Counted from the first letter of the stretch, positions 50,074 through 58,914 are shown. The stretch is DNA of 64,000 bases from SLLG01 sp964403935 (GCA_964403935.1 CAYOIB010000003.1:19892-83891); one strand, 5' to 3'. Notes: a model not told the origin generated them from the letters alone. Numbers and translations: made by a program.

Positions 50074-51168
50074 TTACAGTCGCTGATCAAGCAGCTGCAG
50101 ATCTACAATTTCCCCAGGTCGCAGCATCATGTCACTCGGCACGCTGATCATGATAGGAAGGGCCCGCTCTTCCCGTATAAACATGGGGTGCTGAAAGGCC
50201 AGCCCCAACGCCTCATACTGCGTGCCGACCCGAAGGACACGGGCATCCCCTGCGCCTCTGCGGGATCCGCGCAGACCGACTTTGACCGCCATTCCTTCGT
50301 GAGGTTCCACGGTCGCCGGTATTTTCAAATAGCCGATAATATACTCGGGTTTGCGCGCGCGGATATTTACGAGAGGCGTGCCGGAAATCACATACTGCCC
50401 GACGTGGCGCAGGAGTTGGGTGACCGTGCCCGAGGTGGGGGCGTAAAGCTCAATGGGCTCAAGTTCTGCGATCAGCTCCTGAATGCGCATCTCCTGCATG
50501 ACAAGCGTCGCTTCCAGCGCACGCGAGGCATCCATCTCCCCGTTCTCACCGAACTTCGGCGCTTTTTCCAGGGTGGCCTCGAGATGCTTGACCAGATGTT
50601 CCCGCTCAACCGCTTCCGCCGCGAAAGCCTCGTAAGTAGCCTTTGCCAGTTCAAATTCCGACAGGGCCACTTGATCCTGCTCGGAAAGCTGGCGGAAGCG
50701 GCGGAAGTCGGCCTCGGCCTGGCGCTCCTGAATCCGGAGCTTAGCCAAATCCGCCCGGGCTTCGATCAGATCACTACGCAGGCCTTCCCAGCTGAGAGCG
50801 ATCCGCTGCTGTTCCATGACGGGATCCATCCCCCCTTCACGCATCAACTGGCTCTCGGCTTCCAGGACGGCGAGGGCGCTTTTCAACCGTTTGCTCGGTG
50901 CCACTTCGATCCGGCCGATTAACTGGCCTGCCTCCACGTGGGAGAACGGTTCGACAAAAAGCTCGGTAATGATCCCGGATTCCGGAGCCGTCACTTCACT
51001 GAAGACGCCATAAACCTCGCCGGACAGTGTGGGGGCGACCCCTTCGTTCTGCCAGAGGTAGGCGATGGCACCCACGGCAACGGCAAAGACCGCGAGAGGA
51101 AGCGCTTGGGTCCGGCAGTCGCGCCAACGCTGCCCCCACGGAATTGGAATCGGTCGATTTTCAGGCAT
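50074..51168 (-). CDS. HlyD-family membrane fusion (periplasmic adaptor) protein
   Basis: 364 residues: a short cytoplasmic N-terminus, one membrane helix (L-P-L-A-V-F-A-V-A-V-G-A-I-A-Y-L), then half of a barrel-sandwich (V-T-A-P-E-S-G-I-I-T-E-L-F-V-E-P-F-S-H-V-E-A-G-Q-L-I-G). A coiled-coil hairpin at about 95-225 follows, then the second half (E-L-Y-A-P-T-S-G-T-V-T-Q-L) and a beta-barrel end. Such adaptors bridge inner-membrane transporters to the outer membrane. No ABC transporter, RND pump or TolC is nearby. It is 47 bases downstream of the DUF4956 gene on the same strand, and that gene overlaps the VTC gene, so the three form one operon. Confidence 0.88.
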   Translation of the reverse strand: MPENRPIPIPWGQRWRDCRTQALPLAVFAVAVGAIAYLWQNEGVAPTLSGEVYGVFSEVTAPESGIITELFVEPFSHVEAGQLIGRIEVAPSKRLKSALAVLEAESQLMREGGMDPVMEQQRIALSWEGLRSDLIEARADLAKLRIQERQAEADFRRFRQLSEQDQVALSEFELAKATYEAFAAEAVEREHLVKHLEATLEKAPKFGENGEMDASRALEATLVMQEMRIQELIAELEPIELYAPTSGTVTQLLRHVGQYVISGTPLVNIRARKPEYIIGYLKIPATVEPHEGMAVKVGLRGSRRGAGDARVLRVGTQYEALGLAFQHPMFIREERALPIMISVPSDMMLRPGEIVDLQLLDQRL

Positions 51169-51215
51169 TGGAGATAAAAAGGTTTAAGATTCGAGTCCCT
51201 GACCCCTCTGGAGCG

Positions 51216-51902
51216 TCAGAGCTCGGATTCGTCCTGGGACGCCAATCCGGTCACCCGTGAAGTTCCCGTCAATGCGCGAACTTCCTGAATGAGGTCCTCG
51301 ATCCGGTTGGGATCGCGCAGCAGGAGTCGATACGAGAGATCGGCACCTGGCTCTGATTCATGCGTCCGCTGGCTTGCACAGACGGTTCGGCGACTGTGCC
51401 TGCGCAGCAGGTTCATGAGTTGTGGCAACTCCGAAAGCGAACGGGACCATTTCAGGTTCAGGATCAGGTCATAGCGTCGTCGGCTACCGAAGGCGGTGTA
51501 GGAAAGGTAGAAAAGGATGCCGCATAGAATGAGCAGGCCAATGACCGCCGTGCCATACCTGAAGGTGCCACATGCCATCCCCAGCGTGATCCCGCCGAGG
51601 ATATAACAGGTGTCCAAGGTATCCCGCAGGATGTTGCGGAAACGGACAATAGCGAACAGCGCCATCAAACCAAAGGCCGTAACAATGTTGTTGGAGAGCA
51701 CCGTCATGACGGTCGCAACGAGAAAGGGAATGACGACCAGCGAATTAACATAGGTGCGCGAGTACGACAGCCCACTATGCGTCACCATATAGGTCCACGC
51801 CAGAACCTGCCCGCAGACGAAAGCCAATATCATCGACAGCAGCACAGCGTGGATGCTGATCGGATCGAAGGTCTGATCCGTCATGAAAAGTTGTTCCATC
51901 AT
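51216..51902 (-). CDS. DUF4956 family membrane protein
   Basis: 228 residues with about four membrane helices in the first 140 residues (H-A-V-L-L-S-M-I-L-A-F-V; L-V-V-I-P-F-L-V-A-T-V-M-T-V-L; then G-L-M-A-L-F-A-I-V-R-F-R-N-I-L-R-D-T, the family hallmark; and a Gly/Leu-rich pair) and a cytoplasmic alpha/beta tail. DUF4956 genes are often found next to VTC-domain polyphosphate polymerases, as here. The function is not established; a membrane partner or channel for polyphosphate has been an attractive idea. The start at 51902 overlaps the VTC stop as ATGATG over TGA, indicating translational coupling. Longer upstream frames are shadows of the VTC gene. Confidence 0.88.
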   Translation of the reverse strand: MMEQLFMTDQTFDPISIHAVLLSMILAFVCGQVLAWTYMVTHSGLSYSRTYVNSLVVIPFLVATVMTVLSNNIVTAFGLMALFAIVRFRNILRDTLDTCYILGGITLGMACGTFRYGTAVIGLLILCGILFYLSYTAFGSRRRYDLILNLKWSRSLSELPQLMNLLRRHSRRTVCASQRTHESEPGADLSYRLLLRDPNRIEDLIQEVRALTGTSRVTGLASQDESEL

Positions 51903-52750
51903 GGTGGGGTCTCGGTCGCGTGTTGTTGAAAAATCTCTGGAGCCGCAATCCACTGTCTGGCCAACCGCCGGTCGCGCCCCCGCGCAGCCTCCACGGACCC
52001 ATCGGCGGCAAGCAAGTTCTCTTCCTCCATCCGGACCACCCCGTCGACGTACTTCGCGGCCGAGCACTGCTGCAGGCCATAAGCGCGCACCAAGTCCCCC
52101 ATCCAGCTTGGAAAGCCTCCGGTGAACTTGAGCTCCAGGACCACGCCATTATTGAAGACCAACAGTGGGTTTTCCTGATCTGTTTGAAGGCTGTAGGTGG
52201 ATTCCGGGCAGGTGGTCACCGCACGGTCAAAAGTGATCCGGTAGCGATTGCTCCCACGACTGGACCACGCCTCGCGCCGGTAAGCCACATGGGCAATCGG
52301 CCGGGCACCGAGCTCGGTCATGTAGCGGTTGAAGTTGATCAGCGCCCGTTCGTTGGCCGGTCCGGCGCTGACCAAATCCTCCCGCGCCGGAAGCCGGCCC
52401 TCCTCAAGATCCCGCATCGCTTCGCGTTGGATGGCGCACCGTTCCTTGTAGATGGCATTGTTCTCCCGCCGCTTGATTTCAAAGTAGACAGGAGCCTTGG
52501 GCCGGTTCTCATAGAAGCGAATCCGTAATTTGTACCGGTTCCGTTCGCCATTGATCGTGCTCTGGTGGAGAGCAAAATCCCGGGAATCCAAGTACAGGCT
52601 GTGGACCGGATAAGACAGATCTTCCTGCTGCGCCCCGAATTCATCCAGCTCGAGGTAGGGCCGGATGAAATCACGGACTTGCACTGCCGTGGATTCGGGG
52701 ACGATGTATTTAAGTTCACATCGTTGCGTTTGCAAACGGTCTTGCGCCAT
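51899..52750 (-). CDS. VTC domain-containing protein, putative polyphosphate polymerase
   Basis: 283 residues forming a triphosphate-tunnel VTC domain. Tunnel residues visible in order: Glu12 and Lys14 (E-L-K-Y), Lys74, Arg76 and Arg78 (K-L-R-I-R), Glu91 and Lys93 (E-I-K-R-R), Lys102, Arg171 (R-I-T-F-D-R), Glu206 and Lys208 (E-L-K-F) and Lys233 (A-A-K-Y). In yeast Vtc4 the equivalent domain makes inorganic polyphosphate from ATP. The set looks complete, so catalytic activity is plausible. No SPX domain is present. First gene of the operon with DUF4956 and an HlyD adaptor. The start M-A-Q-D-R is chosen because the fold begins there. Confidence 0.88.
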   Translation of the reverse strand: MAQDRLQTQRCELKYIVPESTAVQVRDFIRPYLELDEFGAQQEDLSYPVHSLYLDSRDFALHQSTINGERNRYKLRIRFYENRPKAPVYFEIKRRENNAIYKERCAIQREAMRDLEEGRLPAREDLVSAGPANERALINFNRYMTELGARPIAHVAYRREAWSSRGSNRYRITFDRAVTTCPESTYSLQTDQENPLLVFNNGVVLELKFTGGFPSWMGDLVRAYGLQQCSAAKYVDGVVRMEEENLLAADGSVEAARGRDRRLARQWIAAPEIFQQHATETPP

Positions 52751-52884
52751 TACATTTCTCGCATCACTAAGGGGAAAAGGGGACGGGGGAAAGGGTATTT
52801 CCGTGCACAGTGGCAGGGAATGTCTACAAAATTGCGTCAAGGCCCTCTGCGGCACAAGTCCTTTCGGGCCAAAACCGACAGGTC

Positions 52885-54141
52885 TCAGCGTTTCTGCCAA
52901 CGGTAGTTGACCGGTTCACCGTAGCTGCGGTTGCGTTTCTTCTTCTTCGGCGCAGCCTTGTCCTCAAACAGAGGGGACCAAGTGTAGTCGAATCCTTCCA
53001 GAGTGCGCTTGGCAATGGGCTGCCCAATAAAGCGCTCGATAGCGGCCAGGTGATCCGCTTCTCCCGCGGTGTAAATGGTGACGGCATCGCCCTCGCGCTC
53101 GGCCCGCCCCGTCCTCCCAATGCGGTGGACATAGTCTTCCGGGTGCTGCGGAATATCGTAATTAATCACGTGGCTGACGTCGGAAATGTCGATGCCGCGA
53201 GCCACAATGTCGGTTGCGACCAGAATCCCGGACCGGCCGCTCTTGAAATCGGAAAGTGCCTGATCGCGCTCTTTCTGAGTCCGATCGGAATGGAGAACAG
53301 CAACGTTCCCATGACCCGAAGCCTCAAGCCAGCGCGCAATGACATCAGCCCCGACCCGGGTCCGCGTAAAAATCAGCACACTCTGGTAGTCGAGACTTTT
53401 CAGAATCGCGACCAAGAGGTCGAACTTCTGTCGGTCATCCACCGGGTAAATCGAGTGCTGGATCGTGGAGGCTGGCTGGCTCCCGCCGATCTTGATCTCC
53501 AGAGGATCCTGCAGCATCCACTTCGACAAGCGATCGATCTCTGGCGGGATGGTGGCGGAAAAGAGCAAGCTCTGCCGGTTCTTCGGACAGTTGCCAATGA
53601 TCCGGCGCACATCCGGGAGGAAACCCATGTCGAGCATCCGATCGGCCTCATCCAGAACGAGGTACTCCACCTTCGCCAGACTCAGTGCCTTCTGCTGAAT
53701 ATGGTCGAGCAAGCGCCCGGGCGTGGCCACGACAATGTCCACCCCGTCGGCCAGGCTCTGGCGTTGCTTGGTGTATTTCACCCCCCCATGGAGCAAGACG
53801 CTGGTGAGACTGGTGTACTTGCCGTAGAGCTCCAACTGCGCGATGATCTGCTGAGCCAGCTCCCGGGTTGGTTCCACGATGAGCGCCCGCGGCGTCTTCT
53901 GGTGCTCGCCCAGCTTCGTCAGGATGGGGAGGGTAAAAGCTGCCGTCTTTCCCGTTCCTGTTTGCGAGCCAGCAATAAGGTCCCGCCCTGCAAGAAGCGC
54001 GGGTATGGCCTCGGCCTGGATCGGCGTGGGCCGTGTATATCCCTTTTCTTCTACCGCCCGAAGGACGTTGTCGGAAAGATTGAGATTTCTAAAAAGAGGC
54101 CCCTTCTGGGCATCTGGTTCAACCGGTTGTGAATCTGTCAT
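52885..54141 (-). CDS. DEAD-box ATP-dependent RNA helicase (RhlE-like)
   Basis: 418 residues with all helicase motifs: Q motif (R-P-T-P-I-Q-A-E-A-I-P), I (S-Q-T-G-T-G-K-T), Ia (P-T-R-E-L-A), II (V-L-D-E-A-D), III (S-A-T), V (V-A-T-D-I-V-A-R-G-I-D) and VI (H-R-I-G-R-T-G-R). A short basic C-terminal tail (K-K-K-K-R-N-R) probably binds RNA. The second-domain layout is closest to RhlE. Roles are in ribosome assembly and cold-stress RNA remodelling. A palindromic repeat lies 46 bases before its start. The start at 54141 removes a frame of 24 unlikely residues that runs into that repeat. Confidence 0.95.
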   Translation of the reverse strand: MTDSQPVEPDAQKGPLFRNLNLSDNVLRAVEEKGYTRPTPIQAEAIPALLAGRDLIAGSQTGTGKTAAFTLPILTKLGEHQKTPRALIVEPTRELAQQIIAQLELYGKYTSLTSVLLHGGVKYTKQRQSLADGVDIVVATPGRLLDHIQQKALSLAKVEYLVLDEADRMLDMGFLPDVRRIIGNCPKNRQSLLFSATIPPEIDRLSKWMLQDPLEIKIGGSQPASTIQHSIYPVDDRQKFDLLVAILKSLDYQSVLIFTRTRVGADVIARWLEASGHGNVAVLHSDRTQKERDQALSDFKSGRSGILVATDIVARGIDISDVSHVINYDIPQHPEDYVHRIGRTGRAEREGDAVTIYTAGEADHLAAIERFIGQPIAKRTLEGFDYTWSPLFEDKAAPKKKKRNRSYGEPVNYRWQKR

Positions 54142-54186
54142 ATCGTTGTTGGGTTCGATGATCCGCCAACGCGGCGGCCAAAAAAC

Positions 54187-54249
54187 CAACCACGAATCCA
54201 CGGGAATCAGCACAAGCCAGTATGCCGATTCCAGTCAATTCGTGGTTGA
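54187..54249. repeat. imperfect long palindrome, REP-like
   Basis: Nested inverted repeats: outer arms CAACCACGAAT and ATTCGTGGTTG (11 bp, exact), inner arms GGAATC and GATTCC (6 bp, exact) plus GCA/TGC, around an ~8-base loop. CACGAAT-type units in tandem or inverted order occur in intergenic spacers of several environmental bacterial lineages, so this may be one member of a dispersed REP/MITE-like family. No second copy was seen in this window. Confidence 0.65.
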
Positions 54250-54423
54250 TCGATCTCAATGAACCGGAAAAACCTGACAAGGCTCCCGCAACCGCGCAAG
54301 ACCTAACAGCAAAGGCGGCGGGCAGCATCCTCACCCCTCATGAGGAGATTTCCTCTGATCTTGCAAAGCGGATTTCGTCGCCTTGGGATTGCCTCGGTGT
54401 GAAAGTCCAGTTGGCTCGAACGG

Positions 54424-55371
54424 ATGATGGAGGCAGAACGGGAAATATGCCCGCCCCGGAGCAACCGCCCGTATCGCGGGCGGATCGCGCCGAGCCCAAC
54501 CGGCCTGCTCCACCTCGGTCATGCGCGAACGTTCCTGCTCGCGTGGACGCGAGCCCACACCGCCGGGGGCGCTTGTCTTTTGCGGATGGAGGATCTCGAC
54601 CAGGCACGGTGCAAGCCGAAGTTTGTCGACGCGGTCTATGAGGATCTCAGGTGGCTTGGGCTGGATTGGACAGAAGGCCCGGATGCCGGTGGTCCCCATG
54701 CACCCTATACTCAAATTGACCGCCAGTCCGCCTACCTCGACACCTGGAGACGGCTCCTTGCCACTGGCCAGATTTACCCCAGCCCACACTCGCGCAAGGA
54801 CGTCGCCGAAGCTCTGTCCGCCCCTCACGATAACCACGGCGAATCGATCTTTCCCACCGAACTTCGCCCACCGCCCGGAGCCGAAGCGAACCAAAGCGAG
54901 CCGGGCTCACTTTCCTGGCGCTTTCGTGTGCCAGATGGTGAGACCATCCGCTTTGAAGATCGCAACGCCGGCCCTCAAGCCTTCACTGCAGGCCGTGACT
55001 TCGGCGATTTCCTCGTCTGGCGGCGTGATGGATTTCCCTCCTATGAAATGGCCGTCGTGACAGATGATCACCTCATGGGAATCACCGAAGTGGTGCGCGG
55101 GGCCGATCTCCTCTTGTCCACCGCTCGACAGCTTCTTCTCTACCGTGCCCTCAACTGGAAACCACCCGCCTGGTTCCACTGTTCCCTCGTTTGCGATGCC
55201 ACCGGTCAACGGCTCGCCAAGCGTACCGCTTCCCTCAGCTTGCGGGCTCTTCGGGAAGGAGGCGTTTGCCCCGCCGCCCTGCGAGCCAATCTTCTTGAAA
55301 TGGGATTATCACCAGATTCTGCCTCTGCTGACAAGGGTACCTGCCCTTGGGAAAACCTGCTTCTCCGGTAG
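54424..55371 (+). CDS. gluQ: glutamyl-Q tRNA(Asp) synthetase, zinc-site cysteines absent
   Basis: 315 residues, the catalytic half of a glutamyl-tRNA synthetase without the anticodon-binding domain, as in E. coli GluQ/YadB. It glutamylates queuosine at position 34 of tRNA(Asp). The HIGH region is R-I-A-P-S-P-T-G-L-L-H-L-G-H-A and the KMSKS equivalent is R-L-A-K-R-T-A-S-L-S-L-R. The zinc-binding C-x-C of E. coli GluQ corresponds to Y118-P-S-P-H-S-R here (Ser120, His122), and the later Cys is also missing, so zinc is probably not bound. ATG at 54424 or 54427. It diverges from the helicase gene and converges on the Nudix gene. Confidence 0.92.
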   Translation: MMEAEREICPPRSNRPYRGRIAPSPTGLLHLGHARTFLLAWTRAHTAGGACLLRMEDLDQARCKPKFVDAVYEDLRWLGLDWTEGPDAGGPHAPYTQIDRQSAYLDTWRRLLATGQIYPSPHSRKDVAEALSAPHDNHGESIFPTELRPPPGAEANQSEPGSLSWRFRVPDGETIRFEDRNAGPQAFTAGRDFGDFLVWRRDGFPSYEMAVVTDDHLMGITEVVRGADLLLSTARQLLLYRALNWKPPAWFHCSLVCDATGQRLAKRTASLSLRALREGGVCPAALRANLLEMGLSPDSASADKGTCPWENLLLR

Positions 55372-55394
55372 CTTCACCAGCCGTTGCCGCCCCA

Positions 55395-55982
55395 TTAGCC
55401 CGACCATTCAGGAGTCTTCGATCCTGGCCGTTTACTCAAGCCTCGGTCACTTAAGAATTCGAGCGTACCGAACAGCGTTCCGAGATGCATTGCCTGAGAA
55501 AACTCGCCTTGAAAGACACGGTGCTTCAATTCGGGAACAGACAAGAATTCATGTTCAATATCCTCGGTCAGGTCCAATGCCTTTTCTCCGGTGTCTTTGA
55601 GGCCCTCGGCCACAAAACAGTGGATACGATTTGTCTGTCGGGCAGGGTTGGCGAAGGGTGAGAAGACCGGTGTCCAATACTCCGCCGTATACCCTGTTTC
55701 CTCCTTCAGCTCTCGTTGCGCTGCCACGAGCGGGGCTTCGGCACCATCGATGACTCCGCCGGGCAACTCCAGACAGAAGATGCCCCCGGCATAACGATAT
55801 TGCCGAACGACCAAGACCCGCTCCTCATCGTCCAGCGCCACCACATGCACCCAATCCGGCTCCTCCATCACATAATACGGAGAAATCATTTTCCCATTAC
55901 CTATCTCACACCTGTCCGCACGGAGATGGATCCACTCGTCCCTTATGATAACCTCGTTACTGATCTGCTTCCACGGTTTCAT
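55395..55982 (-). CDS. Nudix hydrolase, ADP-ribose pyrophosphatase-like
   Basis: 195 residues with a complete Nudix box: G-G-V-I-D-G-A-E then R-E-L-K-E-E-T-G-Y, fitting GX5EX7REUXEEXGU. The upstream strand V-R-Q-Y-R-Y-A-G-G and the placement of the box match ADP-ribose/nucleoside-diphosphate-sugar pyrophosphatases, which clear toxic ADP-ribose or NDP-sugars using Mg2+. The start at 55982 comes 3 bases after the stop of the upstream trypsin-like lipoprotein gene on the same strand, so the two are probably co-transcribed. Confidence 0.9.
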   Translation of the reverse strand: MKPWKQISNEVIIRDEWIHLRADRCEIGNGKMISPYYVMEEPDWVHVVALDDEERVLVVRQYRYAGGIFCLELPGGVIDGAEAPLVAAQRELKEETGYTAEYWTPVFSPFANPARQTNRIHCFVAEGLKDTGEKALDLTEDIEHEFLSVPELKHRVFQGEFSQAMHLGTLFGTLEFLSDRGLSKRPGSKTPEWSG

Positions 55983-55985
55983 CCC

Positions 55986-57086
55986 TCACTCGCCATCCGT
56001 GAGAATCAGCTTCTGGCGAACCTCTTCAAGCGTCCGCTGAATAACCATATTCTCAGTGCTCGCCATATTGTCCCCCGTCTGCCCCGCCACCAAGACAACG
56101 TCGCGGGTATCGAGATCAAAAAACACGAGATGAAACAGAACGAACCGAGGCCAAATATCCCAGATTGAGTGATATAGCACAAAGCACCCCAGCTTATTGG
56201 AATCGATCAGCTCGTCGGTAATGATCCCTGAACGCACCTGGGCGATCGACAGGCTAACGGTTTCAAAATCCAAAGCCTCCCGATCCTCATCGGCAGCAGC
56301 AAGGACGATCCCCTCCTCAGCAAGAAAGCTTTCAATGCCGCTCAGCTTCAACGCGAAGTTCACGTTCTGCGGGGCAGCTCCACCAGTGGCCCTCATGACA
56401 TCGGCGGCATTCAACGTCCCCTGCATGATTCCGATCACCTCCCGATCTCTGTTCAAGAGAGGGCTCCCGCTGTTACCCGGCTGGGTTTCAACCGTTACCT
56501 GAACGTAATCGGGATCCCCTTTCAACCCAACGGATGCGCTGACGAGACCTTGATTCAAGCGAGGCTGACGACCCAGAACATCTGATAAAGGAAAACCAAT
56601 CGTAAAAACTTCCATGCCCATCCGGTAGACCGAATCGCGGGCAAGCACGAGCGGGACGACAGGCAGGCTTCCCTCCCCGACCTTCAGCAAAGCAAGATCC
56701 GCATCCTCATCCTTCTTGACGACACTCGCCTCCATTCGCGTGCCATCAAGCCAAAGGGTCGCTTCGGAAGTCTTCTCAAAAATATGCGCTGAGGAAAGGA
56801 AATATCCCGACTCACTCAGAGCGAAGGCCGTCCCCTGGTTCCCCAGCAAAGGAGAATCCTCTGACAGCTGCGTCACCTGAAAGCCGATTCTCTGGAGTCC
56901 CTCCGCTACTTTTGGAAAGACATTGCGTGGGTCCTTGTCGGGTTTTAGCTCAACCAAATAGACCTCTCTGGAGTAGTCCGCCATCTCTTCTGTTCGATCA
57001 ATCGCGATCTGCGGCGAGGCACATCCCGATATAATCAAGGCCGCTAAAGCAGCCCCTCCAAAAGCCCGGCAAGTAAGCATGTTCAT
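55986..57086 (-). CDS. trypsin-like (S1C) serine protease, lipoprotein
   Basis: 366 residues with a lipoprotein signal peptide ending in L-I-I-S-G-C (Cys22 for lipidation). A chymotrypsin-fold protease domain follows with the triad His in S-S-A-H-I-F, Asp in D-A-D-L-A-L-L-K-V and Ser in Q-P-G-N-S-G-S-P-L. No PDZ domain is seen after the protease, unlike DegP/HtrA; instead about 90 unassigned C-terminal residues follow. It should act in the periplasm, anchored to a membrane. It is upstream of the Nudix gene with 3 bases between, and about 125 bases before the recN 3' end. Confidence 0.87.
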   Translation of the reverse strand: MNMLTCRAFGGAALAALIISGCASPQIAIDRTEEMADYSREVYLVELKPDKDPRNVFPKVAEGLQRIGFQVTQLSEDSPLLGNQGTAFALSESGYFLSSAHIFEKTSEATLWLDGTRMEASVVKKDEDADLALLKVGEGSLPVVPLVLARDSVYRMGMEVFTIGFPLSDVLGRQPRLNQGLVSASVGLKGDPDYVQVTVETQPGNSGSPLLNRDREVIGIMQGTLNAADVMRATGGAAPQNVNFALKLSGIESFLAEEGIVLAAADEDREALDFETVSLSIAQVRSGIITDELIDSNKLGCFVLYHSIWDIWPRFVLFHLVFFDLDTRDVVLVAGQTGDNMASTENMVIQRTLEEVRQKLILTDGE

Positions 57087-57213
57087 ACCGCTGAACGATG
57101 CTTCTTGAAATCGCTAATAGGAAGCCAAAACAAGCCACCCATCCAGAAGAGGGCGAGCCTGAGGACCTGCGACCTGCCTTTTCCCAAAGAGACGGAACCT
57201 ACCGTACTTAAGA

Positions 57214-58914
57214 TTATCCCACATCGCCTAAAGGCGATGTGGCCGGGCGAGGCACAACACCCAAGAGCGCTTGAGCATGCTGACGCGCAATGGGCGATGT
57301 GCGATCGCCGAGCATGCGCGCAAGCTCTTCGAGGCGATCGTCAATCGAGTCGTGCACGGGAAGGATCTTAACCGAGCTCGCATCCTCGGTCTGGGCCTTT
57401 CGGACAACAAAGTGGCTCTTCGCCGTACACGCCACCTGAGGCAGGTGCGTGACACAAAAGATCTGGTGCGCCTCTCCGAGCTTGCCGAGCTCGGTGCCGA
57501 CAGCACGCGCAATCTCGCCACCAACATTGGCATCCACCTCATCAAAAACCAGCACCGGCGTCGCATCGACTTGAGCGAGAACGGCCTTCAAGGCCAGCAT
57601 GACCCGCGCGAGTTCGCCGCTGGATGCGATTTTGTTGAGGGGCAGAAAATCCTGACCCGCGTTCGGGGCAAAGCGAAAAGACGCGCCGCAATTGCCGTAT
57701 TCTCGCAATTCCGGTTCCCGTTCGATCTCGATACTGAACCGTGCCTTGGCAAAGCCCAAGTGGCCGAGCAGCGCCACACTCGCCTTGGCCAGCTCCTTCG
57801 AGGCGCGCAATCGTGCCTTGCGAATGGTTTCCGCCCTCACCTCCAGCTTTGCCTTGAGGCCCTCCGCCTGAACTGTCATTCGTTGCACGGTGCCTTCGAT
57901 GTCCCCCTGCCGGTTCAGCCTGTCGGCGAGCTGTCCACGCTTCTCGAGAATTCGCGGCACATCTCCACCATACTTGCGCTTCAGCTGGAGCCAACTCTCC
58001 ATCCGCTCTTCGATCGACGCCGCTGTTTCAGCATCGATATCCGCATCGTCCGCGACCGATTGAAACTCGGTGCTTAAATCCTCAGCCTCAATGATAATTG
58101 ATTCCAACCGATCGGATAATTCCTGAATAGCGGGATCGATAGCGGAGGCTTCACGGGCGGCGACGAGGGCGGCTCTCAGCTGAGCGCTGATCCCTTCGTC
58201 CGAACCCAGAACGTTGGCCACCGCAACCGCTGACTCTATCAATTCCTGGGCTCCTATCAGCCTCGCGTGGTCCCGCTCAAGTTCCTGCACCCCTTCCTCG
58301 GAGAGGCTCGCCTCGTCAATGGCGGCAATCTGCGTCTGGAGAAACTCCCGCTCGTCGGCGCTCAACTGCTCGGCTGAACGCAGGATTTCGATCTCCCGCA
58401 GGACCGAGCGCCACTCAAGGAAGTCCTTTGAATACAGCCTGAGGTCAGCCTCATTGTTGGCAAACCGATCCAGGAGCGCCAGTTGCCAACGCTCCGAGAA
58501 AAGCTTCTGCGGTTCTCCGGGACCATGGAAATCAATCCAGTGGGTTCCCAGTTCCTGAAGGCGTCCAAGGGTGGTAAGAGCCCCGTTGACATGAACGCGC
58601 CCGGCCTTCGAGCGGGAGACCACCCGCCGCAACACGAGCGTGCCGCCTTCGCACGGGGGAAGTTCGATCTCCGCCAGCGCAGCATTCACTTCCGCGGGCT
58701 CGGCGAATTCAATGACCGCCTCGACGGTGCAGTTCTCTTCCCCCTGCCGGATAATCGTTTTCTCAGCTCTCGCTCCCGAAAGCAGAGCCAGAGCGCCCAG
58801 CAGAATGCTCTTCCCAGCACCGGTTTCGCCGGTCACCGCGATGAAGCCAGGTCCAAACTCCATTTCGATGGAGTCCATCAAGGCCAGGTTCTGAATCCGC
58901 AGGAACTGAAGCAT
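57214..58914 (-). CDS. recN: DNA repair protein RecN
   Basis: 566 residues, an SMC-like ATPase for double-strand-break repair. Walker A is G-E-T-G-A-G-K-S near the N-terminus. Two coiled-coil arms flank the middle. Near the C-terminus are the ABC signature region (L-N-K-I-A-S-S-G-E-L-A-R-V-M-L-A-L) and Walker B (V-L-V-F-D-E-V-D-A-N-V-G-G). The family-specific H-Q-I-F-C-V-T-H-L-P-Q-V-A follows. The last codons lie inside a perfect hairpin. The gene is 18 bases downstream of an M16 protease gene on the same strand. Confidence 0.96.
   Translation of the reverse strand: MLQFLRIQNLALMDSIEMEFGPGFIAVTGETGAGKSILLGALALLSGARAEKTIIRQGEENCTVEAVIEFAEPAEVNAALAEIELPPCEGGTLVLRRVVSRSKAGRVHVNGALTTLGRLQELGTHWIDFHGPGEPQKLFSERWQLALLDRFANNEADLRLYSKDFLEWRSVLREIEILRSAEQLSADEREFLQTQIAAIDEASLSEEGVQELERDHARLIGAQELIESAVAVANVLGSDEGISAQLRAALVAAREASAIDPAIQELSDRLESIIIEAEDLSTEFQSVADDADIDAETAASIEERMESWLQLKRKYGGDVPRILEKRGQLADRLNRQGDIEGTVQRMTVQAEGLKAKLEVRAETIRKARLRASKELAKASVALLGHLGFAKARFSIEIEREPELREYGNCGASFRFAPNAGQDFLPLNKIASSGELARVMLALKAVLAQVDATPVLVFDEVDANVGGEIARAVGTELGKLGEAHQIFCVTHLPQVACTAKSHFVVRKAQTEDASSVKILPVHDSIDDRLEELARMLGDRTSPIARQHAQALLGVVPRPATSPLGDVG
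57219..57242 (-). terminator. hairpin overlapping the end of recN
   Basis: A perfect 10-bp stem (CCACATCGCC with GGCGATGTGG) with a 4-base loop includes the last recN codons; the TAA stop follows within 5 bases. No T-run follows on the minus strand, so it may be a weak terminator or an mRNA-stabilising structure. Confidence 0.5.
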
